Origin: an uncultured bacterium
Lineage (GTDB): Bacteria > Planctomycetota > UBA1135 > UBA2386
NCBI GenBank assembly: GCA_937906475.1
Contig: CALCZA010000187.1
Coordinates: forward strand, 1-41,709
Direction of reading: 5' to 3'
DNA: 41,709 nucleotides
The notes below the pieces were generated by a model that ran no database searches, was not told the origin of the DNA, and saw only the letters and a list, made by a program, of their open reading frames with translations. Of the stretch, positions 21,958 through 29,750 are shown piece after piece. Each line of letters opens with the position of its first letter. Positions within the stretch are counted from its first letter, which is position 1. The position numbers were made by a program, and so were the translations under genes.

Positions 21958-22533
21958 ATGAGTGAGAAACAGGGCAAGTTGGTCGTGATCTCTGGCCCCT
22001 CGGGTGCCGGCAAGACCTCTGTCTGCCGTGCCCTGAAGCAGAACCCGAACGTCGAGTTCTCGGTCAGCGCCACGACGCGCTCGGTGCGCGAAGGCGAGCA
22101 GGATGGCATCGATTACCACTTCCTGACCCGCGAAGACTTTGCGCGCCGCATGGAGGAGAACCAGTTCCTCGAGTTTGCTACCTACAACGGCAACCTCTAC
22201 GGCACGCCGCGTTGGCCGATGGATGCCGCGCTGGCGCGCGGCAAGACGTTCTTGGTCGAGATCGAGGTCGCCGGAACCCGGCAGTTACGGGAGCGCGCTG
22301 TGCTCGGCTTCTACTTGTTCATCGCGCCGCCGAGCATCGAAGAATTGCGTCGGCGTCTGGTCCATCGGGCTACCAACGAAGCCGAAGAGATCGACCAGCG
22401 CGTGCGCATTGCCGAAGATGAGATCAAGGCCGCGCGCACCGAGGTTGCTGGCGCGCCGCTCTACGATACGATTGTTGAGAACATCGTTCTCGAAGACACC
22501 ATCAAAGAAGTTGAAGGTCTGTTGTGGCCGTAA
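21958..22533 (+). CDS. gmk: Guanylate kinase
   Basis: This enzyme phosphorylates GMP to GDP with ATP. The P-loop is SGPSGAGKTS, followed by the GMP-binding SATTRSVREGEQDGIDYHF and the YGTPRWPMD and EIEVAGTRQL blocks. The 191-residue length is normal. The stop codon lies 10 bp inside the coaC frame, so the two are probably translated together. Its position behind yicC is the usual one. Confidence 0.97.
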   Translation: MSEKQGKLVVISGPSGAGKTSVCRALKQNPNVEFSVSATTRSVREGEQDGIDYHFLTREDFARRMEENQFLEFATYNGNLYGTPRWPMDAALARGKTFLVEIEVAGTRQLRERAVLGFYLFIAPPSIEELRRRLVHRATNEAEEIDQRVRIAEDEIKAARTEVAGAPLYDTIVENIVLEDTIKEVEGLLWP

Positions 22534-23078
22534 CTGTCAACAAGCGCGCGGTGCTCGGAGTAGGTGGCGGAATCGCCGCCTACAAAGTCGCGTTCCTCGC
22601 GAGCCGCCTAGTGCAGAGCGGGGTTTCGGTCCGTGTTGCGATGACGCCGTCGTCGCTGAACTTCATCGGAGCGGTGACTTTCGCCGGACTGACCGGTTCC
22701 CAGCCGATCCTGTCGTCGACGCAAGTCGATCACAATGGCTCGGTGCCGCACATCGATGCGGCCCAGAACGCCGATGTCTACTGCATCGCCCCGGCGACTG
22801 CCGGTGTGCTGGCGCAGTTGGCAAGCGGTGCTGCCGATGACCCCGTCGCGCTGCTCGCGCTGACCGTCAAGTGCCCGATCGTCGTTTGCCCGGCGATGAA
22901 CGACGCCATGTGGCATGCGCCCGCCGTGCAAGCCAACATCGAGACTTTGAAGTCGCGGGGCGTCGAAGTGCTGGGTCCGGCCACCGGCCACCTGGCCGAA
23001 GGCTACGACGCCATTGGCCGCATGGTCGAGCCAGAAGCGATGCTCGAACGCTTGTTGCAAGTGATGCAACTCGCGTGA
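22524..23078 (+). CDS. coaC: Stand-alone phosphopantothenoylcysteine decarboxylase (CoaC-like flavoprotein)
   Basis: CoaC decarboxylates 4'-phosphopantothenoyl-cysteine on the way to coenzyme A, using FMN. The protein has the FMN-binding GGGIAAYKVAFL, the active-site His in VPHIDAAQNADVYCIAPATA and the PAMNDAMW motif (PASANMG-like). Normal CoaBC fuses a CoaB synthetase domain behind it; here the gene is only 184 residues and no coaB is seen in the window. The clamp that is usually ACGD with an essential Cys reads AEGY here (HLAEGYDAIGRM). Start: GTG at 22524, overlapping gmk by 10 bp. Confidence 0.85.
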   Translation: MAVTVNKRAVLGVGGGIAAYKVAFLASRLVQSGVSVRVAMTPSSLNFIGAVTFAGLTGSQPILSSTQVDHNGSVPHIDAAQNADVYCIAPATAGVLAQLASGAADDPVALLALTVKCPIVVCPAMNDAMWHAPAVQANIETLKSRGVEVLGPATGHLAEGYDAIGRMVEPEAMLERLLQVMQLA

Positions 23079-23866
23079 GCGATACGGCTGGCGAGGCACC
23101 ACTTGTGCGCGCGTTTGTTCTGCAAGGCAACGACGCTGCCATGGCCGTCGAATGGTTGCATGTGCACGCGCAGGTCGAAGGCGTTCTCGAAGAACCGGAC
23201 GCGCTCGTCGTGTGGTTGCCTTGCGAGCTACCCCAGTTGCCGAAAGGGCTGCAGGTCACCGTCCAAGAGCGCATCGTGCGCGCCGAGGACTACCACGTTA
23301 CCGGTTTGGAAAACGACACGGTGATCGTGGTCACCGAAGATCTGCTGGTGCGGCCGCCATGGGTGGAGTGTCCAGAAGGCTTCGCGGGCACCGAGTTGAT
23401 TGTGCCGCGAGGTGGCGCGTTCGGTAGCGGCGAGCACGACAGCACCAAAGCAGCGCTCGTTGTGATGCATCGCAGTTGGGACGCGGTGGCCAGCATGGCC
23501 GACGTCGGCGCCGGCTCCGGCATCCTTGCGCTGTATGCGAACGTGCGTGGCTGCGAACGCATCGAAGCCTGCGATATCGACGAACCGTCGGTGATCGCGG
23601 CGCGCGAACTTCTGCCTGAAGCCAGCATCTATGTCGGTGGTGCCGAGCGTATGCGGCCCTGTGACTTGGTTGTTGCCAACATGACTGGTGCCGAGCTTCG
23701 CGGTTCGCTGAACTCGATCCTGTCGATCTGGACTCGCGAGAACGACCTGATCCTCAGCGGCATGCGCGCGCCAGAAGTTGATGACTTGGTTGCCCGCGTG
23801 CCTGGGCGCGAGGTCGACCGAGAGACGCTGGGGGCGTTCACGGCTGTGCGCTTTGCTGCGAACTGA
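23075..23866 (+). CDS. prmA: PrmA-like methyltransferase (ribosomal protein L11)
   Basis: PrmA methylates ribosomal protein L11 using S-adenosylmethionine. The 263-residue protein has the PrmA block GGAFGSGEHDSTKAALVVM, the SAM loop ADVGAGSGILAL, ACDIDEPSVIAA and the ANMTGAELRGSLNSIL and LILSGMR blocks near the end. The N-terminal substrate-recognition domain is shorter and diverged, so the target could be another protein. The GTG at 23075 overlaps the coaC stop (GTGA). It ends the seven-gene run that starts with aroF and faces rsmJ across 144 bp, which contain no clear terminator. Confidence 0.82.
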   Translation: MSDTAGEAPLVRAFVLQGNDAAMAVEWLHVHAQVEGVLEEPDALVVWLPCELPQLPKGLQVTVQERIVRAEDYHVTGLENDTVIVVTEDLLVRPPWVECPEGFAGTELIVPRGGAFGSGEHDSTKAALVVMHRSWDAVASMADVGAGSGILALYANVRGCERIEACDIDEPSVIAARELLPEASIYVGGAERMRPCDLVVANMTGAELRGSLNSILSIWTRENDLILSGMRAPEVDDLVARVPGREVDRETLGAFTAVRFAAN

Positions 23867-24010
23867 GCCCATCTGGGCCCCGCATTAGAGCTGATCCCTT
23901 GGCTGTTGGTGCTCCAAGCAGCACGGCGGGGGGCCTGATTCTGGGCCTCTCGTGAGCACATTTTCGCGGGCGAACCATGGCCTGCTAGCAACACTCAGAG
24001 GGTCAGTCCT

Positions 24011-24742
24011 CTATTGGGGCGTCTTCACGTAGACATCGAAACGCACTCGTTCGCTGCTGACAGAGTGCGAGACATCGGCAGCGATCGGGTCGTTGTGGGG
24101 GTGCCGTTTGACCACGACGCGGTCCTTGGCGACCAGTCGAGCCGCGGCGAGTAGGGCCGCCTCATCCTCCGTTTCGTGCGCCAGAGCTCGGCACGCCTGC
24201 ATTTCTTTTTTGACCTGGGAGCGGCCCGGATCGCTGAACATGGGGTCGAGGTAGACGACATCTGGGAACTTTTCAGAAGAAACTTTCGCCAGCCAATCTG
24301 TCGATTCGGCCTTCACGATTTCGATTTCGGCGCCCAAATCGGCGACTGCGAGCTGCAAAAGTGCGCAAAGCGCGGGCACTCGTTCGAGCGCAGTTACGGT
24401 GCAGCCTAAGTGCGCGAGGACCATTGCATCGCGTCCCAAACCAGCTGTCGCATCGACAACAGTTACGGTCGACCGTCGATGGAGGCCAATGGCGCGTGGC
24501 AATGGATCCGTACGGCGGGCCGTTCGAATCCTCCTTGCCATGGGGCCTTGCGCAACGTCGACCCGGATGCTGTAGCCACCTGCTTCCAGAGGGGCACATA
24601 GGGTCATACTTCCCATGGACCGAACCAATTGCCAAGAGCTAGTATCCCTGGAAGTTGCGACCTTGATGCCGAATCTCTCGGCGATCTGGACATCATTGCC
24701 ACTTCCATTGGGAGACAGGGTTACTTCTACGATATCCGGCAT
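24011..24742 (-). CDS. rsmJ: 16S rRNA (guanine-1516-N2)-methyltransferase RsmJ
   Basis: RsmJ adds a methyl group to G1516 of 16S rRNA. The 243-residue protein has the SAM site VVDATAGLGRDAMVLAHLG, the ALERVPALCALL block, the DVVYLDPMFSDP motif with KKEM close behind, and the terminal DRVVVKRHPHN and RVRFDVY segments, all of which match RsmJ. The N-terminal part is short. It is divergent from the HTH regulator gene. It shares no visible regulation with its neighbours. Confidence 0.88.
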   Translation of the reverse strand: MPDIVEVTLSPNGSGNDVQIAERFGIKVATSRDTSSWQLVRSMGSMTLCAPLEAGGYSIRVDVAQGPMARRIRTARRTDPLPRAIGLHRRSTVTVVDATAGLGRDAMVLAHLGCTVTALERVPALCALLQLAVADLGAEIEIVKAESTDWLAKVSSEKFPDVVYLDPMFSDPGRSQVKKEMQACRALAHETEDEAALLAAARLVAKDRVVVKRHPHNDPIAADVSHSVSSERVRFDVYVKTPQ

Positions 24743-24990
24743 AGGTCAGGGTTCATTGGGCTTCGGTCGGCCGAAGTTCATTTGCAACAGAACAGAATGA
24801 CCTCTTCGCGCGTCCAATGCCATGGCCTGCCCCGCCTTGGTATATTCGCCCTGAGACCTCCTCCCTCGTCCACCGAAAGTCACCCCGCTCGCTTAGGTGC
24901 TAGACTTTCGCAGATCGTGATCGCTTTGCCGGTCGCCGGTAAAGCCCCACGATCGTTCTTTATCCAGCCTCTGTAACTCTCCACCTTTCC
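24743..24990. other. Divergent intergenic region between rsmJ and the HTH regulator
   Basis: The 248 bp hold the 5' regions of both genes. An A/T-rich stretch near 24840 (TATATT) could be a -10 box for the regulator, but no fitting -35 hexamer is seen. No Shine-Dalgarno sequence precedes the regulator ATG. No repeat or hairpin stands out. Confidence 0.35.
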
Positions 24991-25542
24991 ATGCGGCGCC
25001 TGCATCTCAAGCTGTTCTATCTCCGTACCCGCGTCAAGCGCGAAGCCCAAGGCATCACTGCCAAGACGCTCGGTGTGCGTCCTGCGACAATGTCCCACCT
25101 CGAGCAAGGTCGTTCGCAACCGACCCTGCCGATGCTTCTCGCCCTGTGCAAGCACTACGACGTCACTCCTACCTACCTGCTCGACGACGATCGTCCGATC
25201 AACCCGACCGGCCGTGACAGTTGGGGCGAACGCGGCAATGTGATTGCGCGCGGTGATTGGCTGGAAATCCCTGAAGGCGCAGTGGTTACCGCGCATGATG
25301 GGGCGCGCCTCGTGGCTGTGCAAACCGGTGCTCGTTACTACGACGCCGCTGCGCAAGCTCAGCGCATGACCTGCTCTTCGCCCGCTGCGGCTAAGGAGTT
25401 GGATAGCAGCCTCGAAAGCATCAAGACTGAGGGCGATAAGGATCTCGAGGAGACCTTGCTCCGTGAGTTGATGGGCCAGCGCAAGCCGCGCAACAAGCCT
25501 GTCGCCAAGAGCAGCGTGCTGAATAGGGCGATCGCCCAATAG
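24991..25542 (+). CDS. XRE-family helix-turn-helix transcription regulator
   Basis: The 183-residue protein opens with a Cro/C1-type HTH at residues 5-65: LRTRVKREAQGITAKTLGV, recognition helix RPATMSHLEQGRSQPTLPML. After it comes a small beta-rich domain (VIARGDWLEIPEGAVVTAH) that may be a sensor or dimer domain, and a charged helical tail. It should bind DNA as a dimer. The operator is not known; no clear inverted repeat was found near its own promoter. It is alone, with a terminator hairpin behind it. Confidence 0.85.
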   Translation: MRRLHLKLFYLRTRVKREAQGITAKTLGVRPATMSHLEQGRSQPTLPMLLALCKHYDVTPTYLLDDDRPINPTGRDSWGERGNVIARGDWLEIPEGAVVTAHDGARLVAVQTGARYYDAAAQAQRMTCSSPAAAKELDSSLESIKTEGDKDLEETLLRELMGQRKPRNKPVAKSSVLNRAIAQ

Positions 25543-25570
25543 CCTCTGCTGCAATCAGTTACCCCGACTT

Positions 25571-25590
25571 TGGCCGCGTTTTCGCGGCCA
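25571..25590. terminator. Bidirectional terminator hairpin between the HTH gene and the glycan operon
   Basis: TGGCCGCG and CGCGGCCA form a perfect 8-bp stem around the loop TTTT. It lies between the stop of the plus-strand HTH gene (25542) and the stop of the minus-strand GT2 gene (25606). No long T-tract follows on either side. Confidence 0.65.
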
Positions 25591-25605
25591 CTGTCGTTGG
25601 CAGGC

Positions 25606-26553
25606 TCAGGTTGCCTTGTCGCCACTCTTCGCGGCGAAGCCGCTGGCCAGTCCGCGTAGGTAAGGCCATAGGAAGCGAGTCGATTTGCTGAGCCACAGAC
25701 CGGCGATCGGTTTGCACCCAAGGGCGATTGCCAGGAAGGTCCACCTCTGCACGAAGTTCAGCCGCTTTCTCGCTAGCAGCACCTTCGCCCGCGTCAGCCA
25801 GAATAGGCGTTCGGCGGAGAGTTCGTTGAGGACGTGCTCGCCAGGCTGGCTGCCGCCGCCGCGATGCGTGGCGCGCGCCTCCTGAGTGATCCACAGTTGG
25901 CGTCCGCGCGACGTTACCTCGCCGCACAAGTCAGCATCTTCACAGTAGAGGAAGAACGTCTCGTCAAACCGCAGGCCGGCGTGCAGCAAGTCGCATGTGA
26001 CAAGCATGCAGGCACCTGTGACAAACTCCGTCTCGTGCTCCCTAGTTGCCGGTGGTGGGCGGTGGAAACCGCTGAGGGTCCAACGCGGAAAGCGACCGTT
26101 TTGAAACCATGCCTGCCCTGTCGCATCGTCAATGCGACAGCCGACGATACCAGCGAGTGGGTGGTCGTTGGCGGTGGCGATCATCTTGCCAAGGGCACCC
26201 GCGGCGAGCGTTGCATCGGGGTTGATGAGCAGCAAGTGACCCGCATTCGGCCACTGCTTGAGCGCGACCTCGATGCCCTGATTGCATCCTGCGCCAAAGC
26301 CACCGTTGTGTTCTGACCGGAACAGCGTGACATCATCGTGTTCGCGCAGTTGTACAGAGAGGTCTGGCCACGAGTCGTCGGGCGACTGGTTGTCGACGAC
26401 GACGATGCTGGGGCGTTCAGGCTGCTGGCGCAGCGAGGCGATGCACGCGAGGGTGTCGCACGCGTTGCGGTAGTGCACGACGACGGCGGTGCAGGTGGCA
26501 CCGGCGGTGGGCGTGTTCAGCAGGGCTGCTTGGTGCGTTGCGGTGGTGGGCAC
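25606..26553 (-). CDS. Family 2 glycosyltransferase (rhamnosyltransferase-like)
   Basis: The 315-residue inverting GT-A enzyme has VVVHYRNACDTLACIASL at the N-terminus, nucleotide-binding VVVDNQSPDDS, FGAGCNQGI, the metal-binding DXD-like LLINPDATL, and the catalytic-base block FFLYCEDADLC. It has no clear membrane helices apart from a weak hydrophobic stretch (FLAIALGCKPIAGLWL). It is the last gene of a five-gene minus-strand operon and overlaps the previous gene by 37 bp. The sugar donor and acceptor are unknown; rhamnose transfer is only a family tendency. Confidence 0.88.
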   Translation of the reverse strand: MPTTATHQAALLNTPTAGATCTAVVVHYRNACDTLACIASLRQQPERPSIVVVDNQSPDDSWPDLSVQLREHDDVTLFRSEHNGGFGAGCNQGIEVALKQWPNAGHLLLINPDATLAAGALGKMIATANDHPLAGIVGCRIDDATGQAWFQNGRFPRWTLSGFHRPPPATREHETEFVTGACMLVTCDLLHAGLRFDETFFLYCEDADLCGEVTSRGRQLWITQEARATHRGGGSQPGEHVLNELSAERLFWLTRAKVLLARKRLNFVQRWTFLAIALGCKPIAGLWLSKSTRFLWPYLRGLASGFAAKSGDKAT

Positions 26554-27548
26554 GCGGCTTCCTCCTCAGCACGGTTGTCAGACACTTGTGCTGGCTTCGC
26601 GTCTGTTCGTAGTGGCAATTGCGGGCCGTTCGTGAGGCCCTTCCAGATGCCGGCGATCGTGCCCGTCGTGTGCTTTGCAAAGCAGCGAACGAACGCCGTT
26701 GGGCTGAGTTTGCCGCGGAGCATCCAGACCAAGAAGCGTGCCAGCTTCGGCGCTTGCATGCAGGATCCGAAGACGCTGCCGTAGACTGACCCGCCGTGCT
26801 TGATTGCGAAGTACAGGTTGTCGCGGGCCACTGTGAACCATGCTCGGTCTTCAAGAGAGCGTCGAAACGGTCCCGGTGAAGACTGGTGCGTAACCGCGGC
26901 ATGCTCGCGATAGCACATCGAGTGGCGCGATCGGTTGGCGTGTGCATACAGGCGATAGCACACGTCCATGTCGTCCGGTTGGTAGGGTAGATTCTCGTCA
27001 AAGCCACCACACTCCAGCAGGGATGACCTTCGGATAGCCAGGTTGCAGCCGGAGAAGCTTGGCGACATTGCGGCCGGAATCGGTTGGCCGTTGGCGATCG
27101 GTATCAGTCGGCCAATGCGTGAGGCAGCCAAGCGCTCGCATTGCAGTGAGCCATCGCCGCGAAACACCGGACCGCTGGCTGCGACGACGCGTTCGTCCGT
27201 GAACGCGGCGTGTAGTTCGCGCAGCCAGTTGTCTCGCGGCCACGCGTCGTCGTCGAGGTAGACCAACACAGCGCCGCGGGCGGCAAGTGCACCGAGGTTG
27301 CGTTGCCGGCTGATATGGCGCTGCTTTGAACGCCGAACCCTCACCGCCGGGAACTCGCTCGTGACCATGGCGATGGCGGCATCATCGTTGGGGCCGTGCA
27401 CGGTGATTACTTCGGCGCTCGGAGTCCCGGGCTTGGCGAGGTGCGCGTGCAACTCGGTCAGGCAGTGATGCAGGTCGTCGTAGCGATCGCTGGTAACGAT
27501 GACGATGGAGACTTCCGAGATGTTGTCTGTCCCGGTCGGCGCCATCAT
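26517..27548 (-). CDS. Family 2 glycosyltransferase
   Basis: The 343-residue protein has the GT-A features SIVIVTSDRYDDLHHCL, RQRNLGALAARGAVLVYLDDDAW (the DxD metal site as DDD) and the acceptor/base region DDMDVCYRLYAHA. The C-terminal part is charged and ends in a Pro-rich tail (AACPPPQRTKQ) that overlaps the next gene's start. It overlaps the methyltransferase gene upstream by 4 bp (ATGA), so coupled translation is likely. It acts in surface glycan building with the other enzymes of the cluster; the linkage is unknown. Confidence 0.88.
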   Translation of the reverse strand: MMAPTGTDNISEVSIVIVTSDRYDDLHHCLTELHAHLAKPGTPSAEVITVHGPNDDAAIAMVTSEFPAVRVRRSKQRHISRQRNLGALAARGAVLVYLDDDAWPRDNWLRELHAAFTDERVVAASGPVFRGDGSLQCERLAASRIGRLIPIANGQPIPAAMSPSFSGCNLAIRRSSLLECGGFDENLPYQPDDMDVCYRLYAHANRSRHSMCYREHAAVTHQSSPGPFRRSLEDRAWFTVARDNLYFAIKHGGSVYGSVFGSCMQAPKLARFLVWMLRGKLSPTAFVRCFAKHTTGTIAGIWKGLTNGPQLPLRTDAKPAQVSDNRAEEEAACPPPQRTKQPC

Positions 27549-28216
27549 GTCGAGGCCCTTTGCGTGACGAACATGCTGTCAACGTAATGCCCGTTGATCC
27601 AGTCTGGGTTGTCGACGATCAATTCATCGACTACTCGCCGCGGTCCAGCATGGACCGGGTGCACGACATCGTGCATGGCAAGAAAGCCGCCCGCTCGGAT
27701 CTTTGGCGACCAATCCTCAAAGTCGCGGCGCACCGACTCGTAGCTATGGTTGCCGTCCAAGAATAGTAGGTCGATGGACTCTTCGATGGAGGCCGCGTGT
27801 TCGTGGCTAAGGCCAGGCCGAACGTCAATGAGGTCGCGGACATCAGCCGCAGCTAGGTTCTCCTCGAAGGCGCGGCGCAGCGGTCCACCGAGGTCGGTGG
27901 CACGGTCGCCATATTCGTCACTGCTTTCGTTATCACCGGAAGCATCGAACGGGTCGATGCAGGTGAGCACTGCTTGGTTCTTTGCGCGCAGACCACGAGC
28001 GATGCAGACTGTGCTCTTGCCTTGCCACGACCCGATTTCGACGGCGTGCGGTTTGGGCCCGGTCAGACCGTTGGCCAGTTCAAACAGCGCGATTGCTTCG
28101 TCGACTGTCAACCAGCCGTTGATCGATGCATACGGCAGGATGCACGAGTAGCGCAGTCCGCGCATCAGCAGTTTGGCCCGGGTTCCGAGTCGCCATGGCT
28201 TCTTGGTAAGCATCAT
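27545..28216 (-). CDS. Class I SAM-dependent methyltransferase (Methyltransf_24-like)
   Basis: The 223-residue protein has the SAM site VEIGSWQGKSTVCIARGL, LTCIDPFDASGD and LLFLDGNHSYESVRRDFEDW with GGFLAMHDVVH, a pattern of the Methyltransf_24 family found in polysaccharide and capsule clusters. It may methylate a sugar hydroxyl in the glycan made here. It sits in the five-gene operon between the flippase and the two GT2 genes. Confidence 0.85.
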   Translation of the reverse strand: MMLTKKPWRLGTRAKLLMRGLRYSCILPYASINGWLTVDEAIALFELANGLTGPKPHAVEIGSWQGKSTVCIARGLRAKNQAVLTCIDPFDASGDNESSDEYGDRATDLGGPLRRAFEENLAAADVRDLIDVRPGLSHEHAASIEESIDLLFLDGNHSYESVRRDFEDWSPKIRAGGFLAMHDVVHPVHAGPRRVVDELIVDNPDWINGHYVDSMFVTQRAST

Positions 28217-28286
28217 TCGTTCCTATCGACCTTTGGCGGCGGCCAGTTGAGGCTCCTGTGTCCTGTCGCTGGTTCACAGCTTGGAC

Positions 28287-29699
28287 CTAGTCGTTGAAGC
28301 CGCTGGCGGTTGCGAGTCCGTTGCCTACTTGGGTGAAGCGGCCACGCAGTTCGAGCAGCCAGAGCACGATGCCGTAGCCAGCGGCGCCGAAGCAGATACG
28401 TGCGGGGAGTTGCCACTGGGGGGCGAGCCAGTCGACCGGTAGCGAGGCCGCGCTGGCGGTGGCTACGGCCGCGAGAAGCGGGCCGCCGAGTGAGCGCAAG
28501 AACGCGTGCGAGACTTGCAGCGCCGATAACCCGTTGACTAGATACAGGCCCTGGGCCACGGCGGCGGCGGTCGCGGCGAGGGTTGCCAGCATGGCGGCTT
28601 CCATGTTTGGGGTCGCCACGAGCGCTAGCAGCGCGCAAGCCTGGAACACGGCTGGCCAGCCGAGGCCGTGGGCGTATGAACGATCGCGTTGGCTGGCGAG
28701 CAGCGAGTGGCTGCATTGCCAGCCGACGTGTTGGCAGATGCCTGCGAACAATAGCAATCGCAGCACGTGGCCGCTCATCGCGAACTCGGGACCGCTCAGG
28801 GCACACAGCGAATCGGCGACCACTAGGCCGCCGGCGCAGATCGGAGCCGTCAGCCACAGCGTCGCGCGCATTGCGGTGCCGAACGTCTTTTTGGAGTCGC
28901 CCTTCTGCTCAGCGTGCAGCAGGTGTGGTAGCAGCAGTCGTGCGAGTTGCGTCGACGGCAACAGCGCAGCGGCCGCGAAGCGCACGGCGACGGCGTAGTA
29001 GCCCGCAGCGATGTCGCCGCACATCAGCGCGATCAGCGCGATGTCGCCAATCGCGAGCAATTCGTGGGCGGTTTGGCCGGCGCCGACGGCGGTGATACCG
29101 AGCGGTTGTTGCTCAGGTTCATGTTCGAGCGGCAGGCGGCGGATCTGCAGCATAGCACCCGTGGCGTAGACGCAGCGACAGGCGAGGCTGATGCCGGCCA
29201 GCACTTCGAGATGTTGGTTGTCGAGCAGCGTCCAGATGCCAATCAGTCCGAGTTGCAGTACGGCCGCTGCGGAGTCAAGCAGCACTTCACTGCGCGTGCG
29301 ACCGGCGGCGTCGACCAGGTTCTTCAGGTCGAACGCGGCGGGCACCACATGCAGCGCACACAACAGCCAGAACCACGGCCGCACCGAGGTGGCGAAGCCA
29401 GTGGCGATGGCGAGGGTCGCGAGCATCAGGCCGAACAGCAATCGCATGCGGACGGCATGGGCGATCAGCGCGCGAGCAGCCTTGGGTTGCTTGCTGATGG
29501 CGCGTGCCACTAGGTTGCGAACACCGGCGCCAGCGAGCACGGCCAGCATCGCCGCGACGGCCATGCCTTCGGCGTAGATGCCGAGGCCCGCGACGCCGAG
29601 CGTTCGCCCGACGATGACGAACGCCAGCAGCTGCAGCACCCGCTGGAGGATGACTCCTGCGCCTAGGCAGAGCAGGGTGCTGCGGACCGAGTGCTTCAC
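28287..29699 (-). CDS. Wzx-type polysaccharide flippase
   Basis: The 470-residue protein is almost entirely membrane helices, about 12 of them, starting with ILQRVLQLLAFVIVGRTLGV, the N-terminal block of polysaccharide biosynthesis (MATE-like) flippases. Such proteins move lipid-linked sugar units across the inner membrane. It lies 51 bp behind the KpsS-like gene and 70 bp ahead of the methyltransferase gene on the same strand. No polymerase gene is visible nearby. Confidence 0.88.
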   Translation of the reverse strand: MKHSVRSTLLCLGAGVILQRVLQLLAFVIVGRTLGVAGLGIYAEGMAVAAMLAVLAGAGVRNLVARAISKQPKAARALIAHAVRMRLLFGLMLATLAIATGFATSVRPWFWLLCALHVVPAAFDLKNLVDAAGRTRSEVLLDSAAAVLQLGLIGIWTLLDNQHLEVLAGISLACRCVYATGAMLQIRRLPLEHEPEQQPLGITAVGAGQTAHELLAIGDIALIALMCGDIAAGYYAVAVRFAAAALLPSTQLARLLLPHLLHAEQKGDSKKTFGTAMRATLWLTAPICAGGLVVADSLCALSGPEFAMSGHVLRLLLFAGICQHVGWQCSHSLLASQRDRSYAHGLGWPAVFQACALLALVATPNMEAAMLATLAATAAAVAQGLYLVNGLSALQVSHAFLRSLGGPLLAAVATASAASLPVDWLAPQWQLPARICFGAAGYGIVLWLLELRGRFTQVGNGLATASGFND

Positions 29700-29750
29700 G
29701 CCCGTCTTATCGGCATTTGTGGGACTTTCGCGTAGCCCCGTATCGGATGG

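Noticed and set aside
23867-24010. Possible terminator hairpins between prmA and rsmJ
   Set aside because: Only short imperfect stems (5-6 bp) without a T-tract were found; none is convincing.
24515-24545. GTTCGAATCC stretch resembling a tRNA T-loop
   Set aside because: The flanking bases do not form a T-stem, no anticodon or acceptor arm fits, and it lies inside rsmJ in a well-formed coding frame.
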